Positions 1 to 9,479 of a DNA stretch of 64,000 nucleotides are shown here, piece after piece (position 1 is the stretch's first letter; each line of letters opens with the position of its first letter). Origin of the DNA: an uncultured Pelagibacteraceae bacterium. GTDB taxonomy: Bacteria > Pseudomonadota > Alphaproteobacteria > Pelagibacterales > Pelagibacteraceae. Under the pieces are notes generated by a model. That model saw nothing but the letters and a program-made list of their open reading frames with translations, did not search any database and was not told where the DNA came from. The DNA is taken from positions 1 through 64,000 of the forward strand of contig CACCLG010000001.1 in NCBI GenBank assembly GCA_902546765.1, in the 5' to 3' direction. Made by a program: the position numbers and the translations under genes.

Positions 1-672
1 CATCTCGTAAAATTTTTTAACCCTTCCCATAAATAAATTTTGATACATTTCTAATTCAGCTCCCTCAATTTTAAATTCTTGAAATAAGTTATCCTTTGTA
101 CAAAGAAGTATAATTCCTGCTTTCATATTTGTTCCATGAACTACATCGTGAGCTAAAGTGTATGCTCCAAGTTGTAAAAAATAATCTTGAATATAATCAA
201 CTTTTTTTGGTTTATTTGCTTGTTTAAAATCTACAACAACATCTTTTCCTTCATAAAAACCAATAAGGTCGGCAGTCCCTGCATATTGCTCAGGGTAATA
301 AAGTGTTTCCTCCATACCATAAATTTCATGTAATCTTCCTTTAATTCCTTTTTCAATTATTTCTTTTGCCATATTTTTATAGTGCTCATTCGTTTCGAAA
401 AAACTTTCGTTAATTCTTCCTCTTAAAAAATCTTCAATGTATGAATGCATTGACGTGCCTCTGGTTGAAGCTTCAGTTTTTATTCTATTGGCTTCTTTGT
501 GACCTACTCTTTCTTTCCAATTTGCAAGAGCTGCTTTTTCTTCCTCAGATTTGGTAGCACTTAAAATAGTTGTTACACTTGGTAATTTTTCATCTCCAAA
601 AAAATATTTTCTATATCCATTCTCTATTGATCTCGATGACTTTGGGTAAGTATATTTATTATTCCACTCCAT
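1..672 (-). CDS. PD-(D/E)XK-type nuclease (RecB/MGME1-like), 3' part beyond the window edge
   Basis: Own translation from ATG at 672 (MEWNNKYTYPKSSRSIENG...) stays open to base 1. Motif-like GTSMHSYIEDFL, YAGTADLIGFYEGKDVVVDFKQANKPK and QLGAYTLAHD. Confidence 0.6.
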   Translation of the reverse strand, partial: MEWNNKYTYPKSSRSIENGYRKYFFGDEKLPSVTTILSATKSEEEKAALANWKERVGHKEANRIKTEASTRGTSMHSYIEDFLRGRINESFFETNEHYKNMAKEIIEKGIKGRLHEIYGMEETLYYPEQYAGTADLIGFYEGKDVVVDFKQANKPKKVDYIQDYFLQLGAYTLAHDVVHGTNMKAGIILLCTKDNLFQEFKIEGAELEMYQNLFMGRVKKFYEM

Positions 673-709
673 TAAATTTCTTATATTTGGATTTAAACTA
701 AAAATGAAA

Positions 710-1804
710 CTAATTTTTGAGTTGTTTTGGATGGTTCTCTAGTCTTTCAACGTTTTCATTTTTTATAGCTTTTTCTATTTGTTCAGGATCTTTAATGTTT
801 TCTAGCGTTCTTGTAATTGATCTTGCGTCCGTTCCAAATTTATCAACTACAGTCATTGCTTCTTCTAATTTTTTTCTAAGTGAGATTATATTATCAAAGT
901 GTTTAGCAAATCTTGTACTTATTGTTTTTAAATGATTATAAATTTCAGTTGCACCCTTTTGAACTTTTAGAGATTGAAAACCCATGTGTAGAGATTGAAG
1001 ATATGCTGATAGTGTATTTGGTCCACAAATTACAACTTTATATTTTTTCATTAGTTCTTGAGTTAATAATTCTTTAGTACTTGGATCTTGATATTCAGTT
1101 AACTCTTTATACAAACTTTCGGTAGGAGCATATACAATTGCAAAATCTGTTGTTTTCGGTGGAACAATATATTTTTCATTCACACTTTTGGCTTTTGCTT
1201 TAAATGCGGATGCTAGTTTTGATTTAGCATCTGCGACTGCTTTTTTATCATCTGCATCATAGCCATCTGTAATTGCTTTATATTTTTCAACTGGAAAATG
1301 GGAATCTACTGGAACCAAAACATCTCCTTGAAGTTTTATTGCAAATTCAACATTCTCGCTGGTACTCTCCTTCATCTTCACATTTGTCATAAATTGTGAC
1401 GCTGGCAATAAATCTTTTATTAAAGCATCCAAACTAAATTCTGCTAAAACTCCGTATTTTTTCACACCTGCTAAGATTTTAGTTATGCCTTCTTGGCTTT
1501 GATTTAATAATTGTACTTGCTGATTAAAATTTCCAACTTTTTCATCCACTTTTGTTAGTGCCTCGGTCATGTCTTTTGTAACACCAGTTGACAGGTTATT
1601 AAATGAGGTCGACATTGCACCAAGTGAGTTATTAATAGTAGAATTAAGCGTATCTTTTAAACTTGAAATTTCTGATTTAAGATTTGCAATTTCCTCTGCT
1701 TCTTTTTTTTCATCTTTTTTTTGGTTAAATTTTAAATTTATGAACAGTATTGCTAAGGCAACACCAAATATTAAAACTAGAATAATTAATAAAATTACAT
1801 CCAT
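710..1804 (-). CDS. rmuC: RmuC-family DNA recombination protein
   Basis: N-terminal TM helix, coiled coil, then a core with VPVDSHFPVEKY and FAIVYAPTESLY typical of RmuC. Confidence 0.85.
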   Translation of the reverse strand: MDVILLIILVLIFGVALAILFINLKFNQKKDEKKEAEEIANLKSEISSLKDTLNSTINNSLGAMSTSFNNLSTGVTKDMTEALTKVDEKVGNFNQQVQLLNQSQEGITKILAGVKKYGVLAEFSLDALIKDLLPASQFMTNVKMKESTSENVEFAIKLQGDVLVPVDSHFPVEKYKAITDGYDADDKKAVADAKSKLASAFKAKAKSVNEKYIVPPKTTDFAIVYAPTESLYKELTEYQDPSTKELLTQELMKKYKVVICGPNTLSAYLQSLHMGFQSLKVQKGATEIYNHLKTISTRFAKHFDNIISLRKKLEEAMTVVDKFGTDARSITRTLENIKDPEQIEKAIKNENVERLENHPKQLKN

Positions 1805-1842
1805 GATTCGTAAGTAGTTATTTATAATAAGACTAAAGTTTT

Positions 1843-2520
1843 TTATTTTGAAATCAAATTAATAACTTTTTTAATTCCCTGAATTTTCACACTTTTTTTA
1901 GATATCATTAAACAAGCTTGAGATTTTAAAATTTCACCATCTTTAAGAATTCTAAGATTGTTGGCTTTTAGGGTTTCACCAGTTGATGTTATGTCGGATA
2001 TGATTTCAGAAGATCCTGTAAATGGATAAATTTCTGTTGCTCCAAGACTTTTAACTAACTTAAATTGAGTTACACCTCTTTGAAATAGAAATTCCCTAGT
2101 TAAGTTAGGATATTTGGTTGCAACTCTTAATCTACTTTTCTTTTTATCTTTAAACTCAAAAGCTATTTCTTCTAAATCAGCTAATGTCTGAACATCAATC
2201 CAATCATCAGGAATAGCTATTACTAATGTAGCATCACCAAAGTTATATTTTTTTTTAACCAAGATTTGTTTTTGGATATTAATTTCACTTTCTTTCAGTA
2301 AATCATAACCTGAGAAACCAATATCTAGAGATCCATCTCCTAATCTTTCCACAATCTCTCTTGCATGTAGGTAGGTAACATTGATATTTTTAAATCCTTT
2401 AATAAATCCAAATAAATCTCTCTCTCCCCGTTCAGATAAAATTTTTAATTTTTTTTTTGAAAAAACTTTTAAAACATTTTTTCTCAATCTTCCCTTGCTT
2501 GGTATTCCAATATTAATCAT
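1843..2520 (-). CDS. hisG: ATP phosphoribosyltransferase, short form
   Basis: 225 aa; NIGIPSKGRLR start and LGATEIYPFTGSSEIISDITSTGETLKANNL; next to hisZ. Confidence 0.9.
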   Translation of the reverse strand: MINIGIPSKGRLRKNVLKVFSKKKLKILSERGERDLFGFIKGFKNINVTYLHAREIVERLGDGSLDIGFSGYDLLKESEINIQKQILVKKKYNFGDATLVIAIPDDWIDVQTLADLEEIAFEFKDKKKSRLRVATKYPNLTREFLFQRGVTQFKLVKSLGATEIYPFTGSSEIISDITSTGETLKANNLRILKDGEILKSQACLMISKKSVKIQGIKKVINLISK

Positions 2521-3565
2521 TTAAATTTATTGCAGCTCCTACTGCTGGTATTTTTTTGTTTGATCCAAGATCTCCAATTAAATTGTCGTACCTTCCACCA
2601 TTGATAATATTTATATTTTTAGATTTTTTTTTAATTTCAATTTTAAATACAAGACCAGTATAATATTCCAGTTGCCTTCCAAATGAAGCTGAATATCTAA
2701 TATTTAATTTTGAGACTTTATTTTTAGTTATTGGAAAATAGTTACTCTCAACTCGTAAATTAATTTTATTTTTTTTAAAAAATGAATTTAATTTATTTGC
2801 TGCTTGATCTATTAAACATTTTATTTTGAGAAAATCTTTTATGATTTTTGCAACATTTTTTCCTTTTTTTGCTCTTCTTGGATCTTTTATTTTATTATTA
2901 AACCTTTCTAAAATTTCATTAACAGATCTTCCAGCAATCATCTTGTATTGCGCTTGCTTAAGCATTTGTTGATATCTTTTTTTATCAATCTCAACAATTG
3001 TTGGATCAACATCGGAATTTGTTTCGAGACGTTTTAACAATTCATTAAAATAATTTTCTCTCCAAAAATGTCTTTGAAGTCTTAATCTCCATCTCTTTGG
3101 TATATCCAATTTATTTAAAAGCAGCTTAAATATCTCTACATTACCAATAGTGAGACTTCCTGAAGTATAGTTAAATTTTGATAAAGATTTAATAGCAGTA
3201 TCTATAATTTTTTTATCGTCTTCTTTTTCTTTTTTAGAACCAATAATTTCAAATCCAATCTGATTTTTTATTATTGGATCTGCTCTATTCAAAGTTTTCC
3301 TAAATGCTTGACCATTATAAAATACTTTTCTCGTACCTTTTGTTTTATCGTTTAAATATTTTAAACAAGATGCAATTGTTAAGTCGGGTCTTAAACAAAG
3401 TTCATTTCCATTTTGATCATTAAAAGAAAATATAAATCTTCTAAAACTTTCACCTGATCTCTCTACAATATGATTAGTTTCAATAACAGAATCAAGTTCT
3501 ATATAATTAAATCCTTTTGATCTTACAGATTTTAGAATATTCTCAGATAAGTTTTTTGATTTCAT
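2513..3565 (-). CDS. hisZ: ATP phosphoribosyltransferase regulatory subunit (HisRS-like)
   Basis: Class II aaRS-like fold motifs (LCLRPDLTIASCL, GGRYDNLIG) between hisS and hisG. Confidence 0.85.
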   Translation of the reverse strand: MKSKNLSENILKSVRSKGFNYIELDSVIETNHIVERSGESFRRFIFSFNDQNGNELCLRPDLTIASCLKYLNDKTKGTRKVFYNGQAFRKTLNRADPIIKNQIGFEIIGSKKEKEDDKKIIDTAIKSLSKFNYTSGSLTIGNVEIFKLLLNKLDIPKRWRLRLQRHFWRENYFNELLKRLETNSDVDPTIVEIDKKRYQQMLKQAQYKMIAGRSVNEILERFNNKIKDPRRAKKGKNVAKIIKDFLKIKCLIDQAANKLNSFFKKNKINLRVESNYFPITKNKVSKLNIRYSASFGRQLEYYTGLVFKIEIKKKSKNINIINGGRYDNLIGDLGSNKKIPAVGAAINLND

Positions 3566-4931
3566 TTATAAATTCATTTCTACTTATTGATAACTGATCG
3601 TTTTCTTTTGAAGAGTTTAGTTTTTTTATTGTTAGCTTTTCATCTTTAAACTCGTTTTCACCACAAATAATTGCTATATCTAATTTTTTTCTATCAGCGT
3701 ACTGAAGTTGTTTTTTAAGATTTTTGTTTTGATCTAAATATATTTCTGCAGGAATATTATTATCTCTTAGTTCGTTTACTATTTCATAATATTTTTGGAT
3801 AAAATTTTTATCTAAAATACATACTAGTACTGGTTTATTTTTATTTACTTTAATTTTCCCTAATTGATTAACAGCATATAAAAGTCTGTCTATACCGATA
3901 GACATTCCACTTCCTTTATAATCGGCACCTTTAAATCTTGCGATTAAGTTGTCAAAGCGCCCACCACTTGCAACACTACCAATATTTATTTCTTTACCTT
4001 TTGCATTTGTTACTTTGAAGTTTAAATTAGTTTCAACTAAGAACCCCGTATAGTAGCTAAGTCCCCTGATTTTTGTAACATCAATGCTAATAGAATCTTG
4101 ATTATTTCCATAAGACAATATCGCAAATAGTTCTTCTAATTCATTAATACCTTCAGCTGATAAATCATTTTTTAGATTTGATTTTAAATCTTTTATCTCT
4201 TTTAAATTAAGAAAGTTTATTATTTCTGAAACTTGGTTATCAGATAATTCACAACCTTTTGTAAAAGCACCAGATTGATCTTGCCTTCCCTTTTTAAGCA
4301 ATTCTTCTACGCCTTTAATTCCTAACCTATCTAATTTATCTATCGATTTTAAAACTTTGTATTTTTTATCTTCTTCGATTTTAAGTTTATTGATTAAACC
4401 TTGTAAGATTTTTTTATTTGAAACATTTATTGTGAATTGATCTTTGGTAAGTCCAATTTTTTTAAATGACTCACTAATAATATTGCATATTTCTGCATCT
4501 GCCTGTGAAGGGTTTACGTCACCTATTATATCTGCATCTAATTGAGCAAATGAACGAAACCTTGCGCTATCTGCTTTTTCTTGTCTAAACACATTTCCAT
4601 AGGCAAATCTTTTGTAGGGAAAAACTAAATCTCTAAAATTTTCTGCACAAAAACGTGCTAAAGGAGCACTCAAATCATATCTTAATGTTAAAGATTCTTT
4701 TTCATTCACAAATGAAAAAACATCACTCATTGGATTGGTTTCGTCTTCTGCTAGAAATGAACCTATATTTTCGCTCTTTTCAAATTCTGGGGTCTCTAAT
4801 TGCTCGAAACTATAATTAATAAATACGTCTTTTATAGTATCTACTAATTTATTCTTAAGATTTAGTTCATCACCCCAACGATCTTTGAAACCTTTAGGTA
4901 AAGAGGCTTGAAGTTTTTTTTCTTTATTCAT
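3543..4931 (-). CDS. hisS: histidyl-tRNA synthetase
   Basis: LTLRYDLSAPLARF, GLSYYTGFLVE, SGGRFDNLI. Start reassigned to MNKEKKLQASLPKGFKD because the listed ORF start runs into tRNA-His. Confidence 0.93.
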   Translation of the reverse strand: MNKEKKLQASLPKGFKDRWGDELNLKNKLVDTIKDVFINYSFEQLETPEFEKSENIGSFLAEDETNPMSDVFSFVNEKESLTLRYDLSAPLARFCAENFRDLVFPYKRFAYGNVFRQEKADSARFRSFAQLDADIIGDVNPSQADAEICNIISESFKKIGLTKDQFTINVSNKKILQGLINKLKIEEDKKYKVLKSIDKLDRLGIKGVEELLKKGRQDQSGAFTKGCELSDNQVSEIINFLNLKEIKDLKSNLKNDLSAEGINELEELFAILSYGNNQDSISIDVTKIRGLSYYTGFLVETNLNFKVTNAKGKEINIGSVASGGRFDNLIARFKGADYKGSGMSIGIDRLLYAVNQLGKIKVNKNKPVLVCILDKNFIQKYYEIVNELRDNNIPAEIYLDQNKNLKKQLQYADRKKLDIAIICGENEFKDEKLTIKKLNSSKENDQLSISRNEFINEIKKLI

Positions 4932-4935
4932 TTTT

Positions 4936-5012
4936 TGGTACACGGGGACAGATTCGAACTGTCGACCTTCGGTTCCACAAACCGCTGCTCTAACCAACTG
5001 AGCTACCCGTGC
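4936..5012 (-). tRNA. tRNA-His(GTG)
   Basis: Reverse complement GCACGGGTAGCTCAGTTGGTTAGAGC...TTGTGGA...GACAGTTCGAATCTGTCCCCGTGTACCA folds as a cloverleaf with anticodon GTG and encoded CCA. Confidence 0.95.
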
Positions 5013-5063
5013 TCCTTTTTACTGTTTTATACTAATTGTGGAAAAAATTAAATTTATAAATAA

Positions 5064-5138
5064 TTAAATAGCTAGCGTGCAGCCAGCATGGAAATGATGT
5101 CTGTGTGTACTTCTAGATGTTTCAATTTTTTTAATCAT
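5064..5138 (-). CDS. putative His-rich leader peptide ORF, MIKKIETSRSTHRHHFHAGCTLAI
   Basis: Own translation from ATG 5138 to TAA 5064. Four His codons in six residues (HRHHFH), located between csp and tRNA-His/hisS/hisZ/hisG on the same strand. No strong SD seen. Confidence 0.4.
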   Translation of the reverse strand: MIKKIETSRSTHRHHFHAGCTLAI

Positions 5139-5149
5139 CAGTGAGTGGT

Positions 5150-5227
5150 TTAGCATTTTAAATCTAAAATGCAATACTGAATTGTATAGGAATAAAAATG
5201 CTAATTTAGCAATCTATCCCTATACAA
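5150..5227 (-). promoter_or_regulatory. structured intergenic region with mutually exclusive hairpins
   Basis: Perfect 9-bp outer arms 5182-5190/5219-5227; 8-bp hairpin 5153-5160/5165-5172; inner hairpin 5199-5203/5207-5211; TTAGCATTTT (5150-5159) is also a perfect 10-nt complement of AAAATGCTAA (5195-5204). Confidence 0.5.
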
Positions 5228-5250
5228 ATGTTTTAAATGAAATAAATTTT

Positions 5251-5463
5251 TTAAGAAATTTTCTTTAAATTTACTGCGCTTGGACCTTTGTCTCCGTCCT
5301 GAATTTCGAATTCTATTGCATCATTTTCATTCAAAAAACGAAGTCCTGCTTCACGAACTGCGCTCGCATGAACGAAACAATCCTTTTCACCGTCTTCTCT
5401 TTCTATAAAACCGTAGCCCTTCTTACCGTTGAACCACTTAACTTTGCCTTTTAATGTACTCAT
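5251..5463 (-). CDS. cold-shock domain protein (CspA family)
   Basis: [35 protein letters not shown] motifs; 70 aa. Confidence 0.95.
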   Translation of the reverse strand: MSTLKGKVKWFNGKKGYGFIEREDGEKDCFVHASAVREAGLRFLNENDAIEFEIQDGDKGPSAVNLKKIS

Positions 5464-5592
5464 ACTTATATTTTACTCTTTCTTATTAGTTTATTTACTC
5501 GCTAATTAAATTAGCAGTCGCTGACTATAAGAAATTGCAAGATATAGCAAGATTATATTTGGTCTAGATTTATTTATTTTACCACCAAGATG

Positions 5593-5668
5593 TGGTGGCT
5601 TCGGCGGGACTCGAACCAGCGACACAAGCCTTTTCAGGGCTCTGCTCTACCACCTGAGCTACGAAGCC
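5593..5668 (-). tRNA. tRNA-Phe(GAA)
   Basis: Reverse complement GGCTTCGTAGCTCAGGTGGTAGAGC...CTGAAAA...GGTTCGAGTCCCGCCGAAGCCACCA. Confidence 0.95.
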
Positions 5669-5674
5669 ATCATT

Positions 5675-5890
5675 TTAAGATCTAAAAATTATCCTACCTT
5701 TGGATAAATCGTAGGGACTAACTTCTAATTTAACTCTGTCTCCTTGTAAAACTCTGATACGATTTTTTCTAAGTTTTCCAGCTGTATGTGCAGTTACATT
5801 ATGTCCGTTATCAAGTTTGACCCTGAACATAGCGTTTGGAAGTAAGTCGGTTACCACTCCCTCAAACTCTAACGTATCTTGTTTTCCCAA
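5675..5890 (-). CDS. infA: translation initiation factor IF-1
   Basis: 71 aa, [52 protein letters not shown]. Confidence 0.95.
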   Translation of the reverse strand: MGKQDTLEFEGVVTDLLPNAMFRVKLDNGHNVTAHTAGKLRKNRIRVLQGDRVKLEVSPYDLSKGRIIFRS

Positions 5891-7156
5891 TTATTTACCT
5901 TTCATTCTAGATCTAATACTTTGAGCATGATTATCTAGATCTTCATACTCAGCGAGATGTGTAGCGGATTCTCCTAATTTCTCAATACCTTTTTTTGTAA
6001 GAGTTATATGGCTAATTTTTTTGTAAAACTCACTTGAGTTTAATCCAGATGAAAACTTTGCAGAGCCTAAGGTTGGTAAAACATGGTTAGTACCAACATT
6101 ATAATCTGAAACAGCCATTGGAGAATATTTTCCAATCATAATACTTCCTGCATTATAAACTTGATTTAAGTACTTTTTATAATTAGACACATTAATTTCT
6201 AAGTGTTCGGGAGCTACTTCATTAATTGCTTCTATTATTTGCTTATCAGTTTGAGCTAATACAATTAATCCATTATTTTTTAAACTTTTTAAAACAACAC
6301 TCTTTCTTTGAACTTTTTGTATCCTTTCTTTAATTTCAATACTAAATTTATTTACTAATTTTTTATCTTTTGTAATTAAAATACATTGTGAGTTAACGTC
6401 ATGCTCTGCTTGACCAATCATAGATGTTATGACTTGATTTAGATCAGTTTTTCCATCTGCTAATACACAAATTTCACTTGGCCCAGCTACCATTCCCTCT
6501 GTCCCAACGTCACCAAAAACTTCACGTTTGCTTCTTGCAACATATATATTTCCAGGCCCAACAATTTTATTCACTTTTTGAATATATGCTAAACTCGCTA
6601 TAGCCTGTGCCCCACCCATTGAGTAAATTTCCTTAATTCCAACTTTTTTAGCCGCATAAAGAACAGCGGGATTAAGTTTTCCATCAAGTTTTGGGTTAGC
6701 TAAAACAATTCTTTTAACACCTGAAATTTTTGCAGGCACTGCATTCATTAATAATGTAGATGGCAAATTAGCTGGAACATAAATTCCCACTGACTGTAAA
6801 GGCACATGCTTATATTCAACTTTATTTTTTAAATTATCTACATACTTAATGTCTTTTGGTTTTTGTAGTGAATGAAACTTAAAAATTCTATTATAGGCTA
6901 AATCGATACTTTTTTTAATCTTAGGGTTTAATTCTCTTATTGCTTTGTTTACTTTATCCTTTGAAGGAACTATCTCTGTGTTTTTAGTAAATTTTTTCTC
7001 ATAATTTAAGAGAGCCTTTTTCCCATTTTTTCTTATGTCTTTTATAATTTTTGGGACAATTGAAGTATCTACCTCTTTTCCAGATCTTCTTTTATCTAAA
7101 AAAGATAGTAGTTCTCTTTTATAATTTTTTTTCTTACAACTAATTACTTTAATCAT
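5891..7156 (-). CDS. hisD: histidinol dehydrogenase
   Basis: VPGNLPST-like VPANLPSTLLMNAVPA, GPGNIYVARSKREVFG, VAGPSEICVLAD, GQAEHD. Confidence 0.95.
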   Translation of the reverse strand: MIKVISCKKKNYKRELLSFLDKRRSGKEVDTSIVPKIIKDIRKNGKKALLNYEKKFTKNTEIVPSKDKVNKAIRELNPKIKKSIDLAYNRIFKFHSLQKPKDIKYVDNLKNKVEYKHVPLQSVGIYVPANLPSTLLMNAVPAKISGVKRIVLANPKLDGKLNPAVLYAAKKVGIKEIYSMGGAQAIASLAYIQKVNKIVGPGNIYVARSKREVFGDVGTEGMVAGPSEICVLADGKTDLNQVITSMIGQAEHDVNSQCILITKDKKLVNKFSIEIKERIQKVQRKSVVLKSLKNNGLIVLAQTDKQIIEAINEVAPEHLEINVSNYKKYLNQVYNAGSIMIGKYSPMAVSDYNVGTNHVLPTLGSAKFSSGLNSSEFYKKISHITLTKKGIEKLGESATHLAEYEDLDNHAQSIRSRMKGK

Positions 7157-7547
7157 TCTCTATTTTTTGATCTTCCAATACTGCTTCTATAATTTCAGAA
7201 GTGAGTGTTATAAATCTATTTTTTGAAAATAATAGGGTTATTTCAAAATTATGTTCTCTTTTAAATAAATCTATTGCTAACAATTCAAGTTCTGTTTCTG
7301 GTTCATTTTGATCAATGTTTTTTGATTTAGTAGATTGAACAAATTCAAACTTTATAATGCTATTTATTATTTTGTTGTCATCTTCATTTTCTCTATCTTT
7401 TCTTAAAATTGAAATTAGAAATATTTTATTTGAAGGAAGGTATTTAATATCTGATATTTTTACTTTACCTTCAGAGCAACATGCAGATATCATTTGAAGA
7501 TCTTCTGGAGATTGAGCAATAATTTTTTTTAAGAACTTTTTATCCAT
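7149..7547 (-). CDS. DUF2948-like conserved alphaproteobacterial protein
   Basis: Length, sequence (SPEDLQMISACCSEGKVKISDIKYLP) and position between murA and hisD. Confidence 0.6.
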   Translation of the reverse strand: MDKKFLKKIIAQSPEDLQMISACCSEGKVKISDIKYLPSNKIFLISILRKDRENEDDNKIINSIIKFEFVQSTKSKNIDQNEPETELELLAIDLFKREHNFEITLLFSKNRFITLTSEIIEAVLEDQKIEND

Positions 7548-8809
7548 TAAGATAATCTTTTTATTCTAACTCCAATGTTTTTCAGTTTGTTTTCAATTTT
7601 TTCATAACCTCTGTCTAAATGGTATATTCTATTAATTATTGACTGCCCCTTTGAAATAATTGAAGCTAAAACTAAAGCAACGGAAGCTCTTAAATCGCTG
7701 GACATTAATTCTGCCCCTATAAATTCTGTATTACCCTCAATATTAGCTTTGTTATCTTTTATAACTATTTTTGCACCTAATCTTCTTAACTCAGCGACAT
7801 GCATAAATCTATTTTCAAAAATACTTTCAGTAATTGAACTTCTTCCACTTGCTTTACACATCAAAACCATAAACTGTGCTTGTAAATCAGTTGGAAAGTT
7901 TGGATATTCTTTTGTAACAATACTTTTTATACTTTTAATTTTTTGTGGCCCTTTAATCTTTATTTCGTTTTTATTCGTCTTTATTTTTGCACCAGATCTT
8001 TTTAATAGATTTAATTCTGTCTGGATTAATTTTGGATTAAAGTTTTTAATTATCAGATCACCTTTAGTTAAAGTTGCTGCAACACAAAAAGTTCCTGTTT
8101 CTATTCTGTCTCCCATTACAGAATAGGTGGTTGGGTTCAAAGAATTTACACCAATTATTTGGCAAGTCCTTTTTCCAATCCATTTTATGTTTGCACCAGC
8201 TGATTTCAGAAAATTTGTTAGGTCCTTTATTTCAGGTTCAATCGCACAATTTTTTAAGATAGTTTTTCCTTGTGCTAGAGTGGCTGCAATAATTGAATTT
8301 TCTGTTGCTCCAACACTAATTTTTGAAAATTTAATCTTTGCGCCCTTTAGTTTTCCTTTCGAACTTGCATGAACATATCCTTTTTTAATTTCATATTTCA
8401 TTCCAAGTTTTTTAAGTGCATTTAAATGATAATTTACAGGTCTTGCGCCAATTAAGCATCCTCCTGGTAATGATGTTATAGATTTATGATATTTTGAAAT
8501 TAAAGGTCCCAAAACCAATATACCTGCTCTCATCGTTTTCACTAGCGAGTAAGAAGCAAAATAATTTTGTTTTTTTGTTTTGTAAATTTTTACTGTTTTT
8601 TTATTTTTTGAGAATTTAATTTTTGAGCCAAGAGACTTAAGCAGATTTAACATTGTATCTATATCTCTAACCCTTGGAAGATTTTCTATAACCACAGGTT
8701 TATCAAATAATAATGTTGAAGCTAAAATTGGCAATGCTGCATTTTTTGAACCACTGATTGAGACTTGTCCCTTGACTTTACAAGGGCCTGTAATCAAAAA
8801 CTTGTCCAT
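7547..8809 (-). CDS. murA: UDP-N-acetylglucosamine 1-carboxyvinyltransferase
   Basis: GQVSISGSKNAALPILA, LPGGCLIGARPVNYHL, FPTDLQAQFM, DLRASVALVLA. Confidence 0.95.
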   Translation of the reverse strand: MDKFLITGPCKVKGQVSISGSKNAALPILASTLLFDKPVVIENLPRVRDIDTMLNLLKSLGSKIKFSKNKKTVKIYKTKKQNYFASYSLVKTMRAGILVLGPLISKYHKSITSLPGGCLIGARPVNYHLNALKKLGMKYEIKKGYVHASSKGKLKGAKIKFSKISVGATENSIIAATLAQGKTILKNCAIEPEIKDLTNFLKSAGANIKWIGKRTCQIIGVNSLNPTTYSVMGDRIETGTFCVAATLTKGDLIIKNFNPKLIQTELNLLKRSGAKIKTNKNEIKIKGPQKIKSIKSIVTKEYPNFPTDLQAQFMVLMCKASGRSSITESIFENRFMHVAELRRLGAKIVIKDNKANIEGNTEFIGAELMSSDLRASVALVLASIISKGQSIINRIYHLDRGYEKIENKLKNIGVRIKRLS

Positions 8810-8810
8810 T

Positions 8811-9368
8811 TTATTTTATTTTTGCGACCTGAATGGTTGTTTGACCCTGATATTTTCCGTTCTTAGATTTATATGTAGTTTCTGGTTCTGTCTCTGATTT
8901 AAAAAATAAAAACTGAGCTATTCCCTCATTAGAATAAATTTTTGCAGGATTAGGTGTTGTATTGCTTAGCTCTATAACAATATTACCCTCAAACTCATTT
9001 TCAATTGGAGTTACATTACAAATAATGCCAGTTCTTGCGTAAGTGCTTTTTCCAACACAAATACAGAGGACATCTTTTGGAATTCTAAAATATTCAACTG
9101 TTTTTGCTAAAACAAAAGAATTAGGTGGAATTATGCAGTGGGGGCCCTTTCTTTCAATAAAATTTTCATCAGAGAAGTTTTTAGGGTCTACTAACGAACT
9201 ATTTACATTTGTAAAAATTCTGTATTCATCTGAAATTCTGACATCATAACCCATACTACTTAATCCATAAGATATTTTTCCATCAGAAACTTGATGATCT
9301 AAAAATGGTTCAATCATATTGTGTTCTTTACACATTTTCTTAATCCAAGAATCGGGTTGAATGGACAT
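8811..9368 (-). CDS. dcd: dCTP deaminase
   Basis: [48 protein letters not shown]. Confidence 0.95.
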   Translation of the reverse strand: MSIQPDSWIKKMCKEHNMIEPFLDHQVSDGKISYGLSSMGYDVRISDEYRIFTNVNSSLVDPKNFSDENFIERKGPHCIIPPNSFVLAKTVEYFRIPKDVLCICVGKSTYARTGIICNVTPIENEFEGNIVIELSNTTPNPAKIYSNEGIAQFLFFKSETEPETTYKSKNGKYQGQTTIQVAKIK

Positions 9369-9370
9369 AT

Positions 9371-9475
9371 TTATTTATTATTTTTCTTTTGTTTCTTTTG
9401 ATAGATTTTTCTCTTTTTTAAATTCTTTTTTAATGCAATTTCAAGTTTACTAAGCTTATCCTTCTTAGAATTCAT
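9371..9475 (-). CDS. 34-aa Lys-rich small protein, [34 protein letters not shown]
   Basis: Own translation; fits exactly in the gap between the 65-aa ORF (stop 9480) and dcd (start 9368), same strand. Confidence 0.4.
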   Translation of the reverse strand: MNSKKDKLSKLEIALKKNLKKRKIYQKKQKKNNK

Positions 9476-9479
9476 TGAA

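Noticed and set aside
4932-4997. N-terminal extension of the hisS ORF (MVRAAVCGTEGRQFESVPVYQK)
   Set aside because: It is translation through the tRNA-His gene; the real start is MNKEKKLQ at 4931.
7749-8372. Several plus-strand ORFs inside murA
   Set aside because: Antisense shadow ORFs of murA with no recognisable domains.
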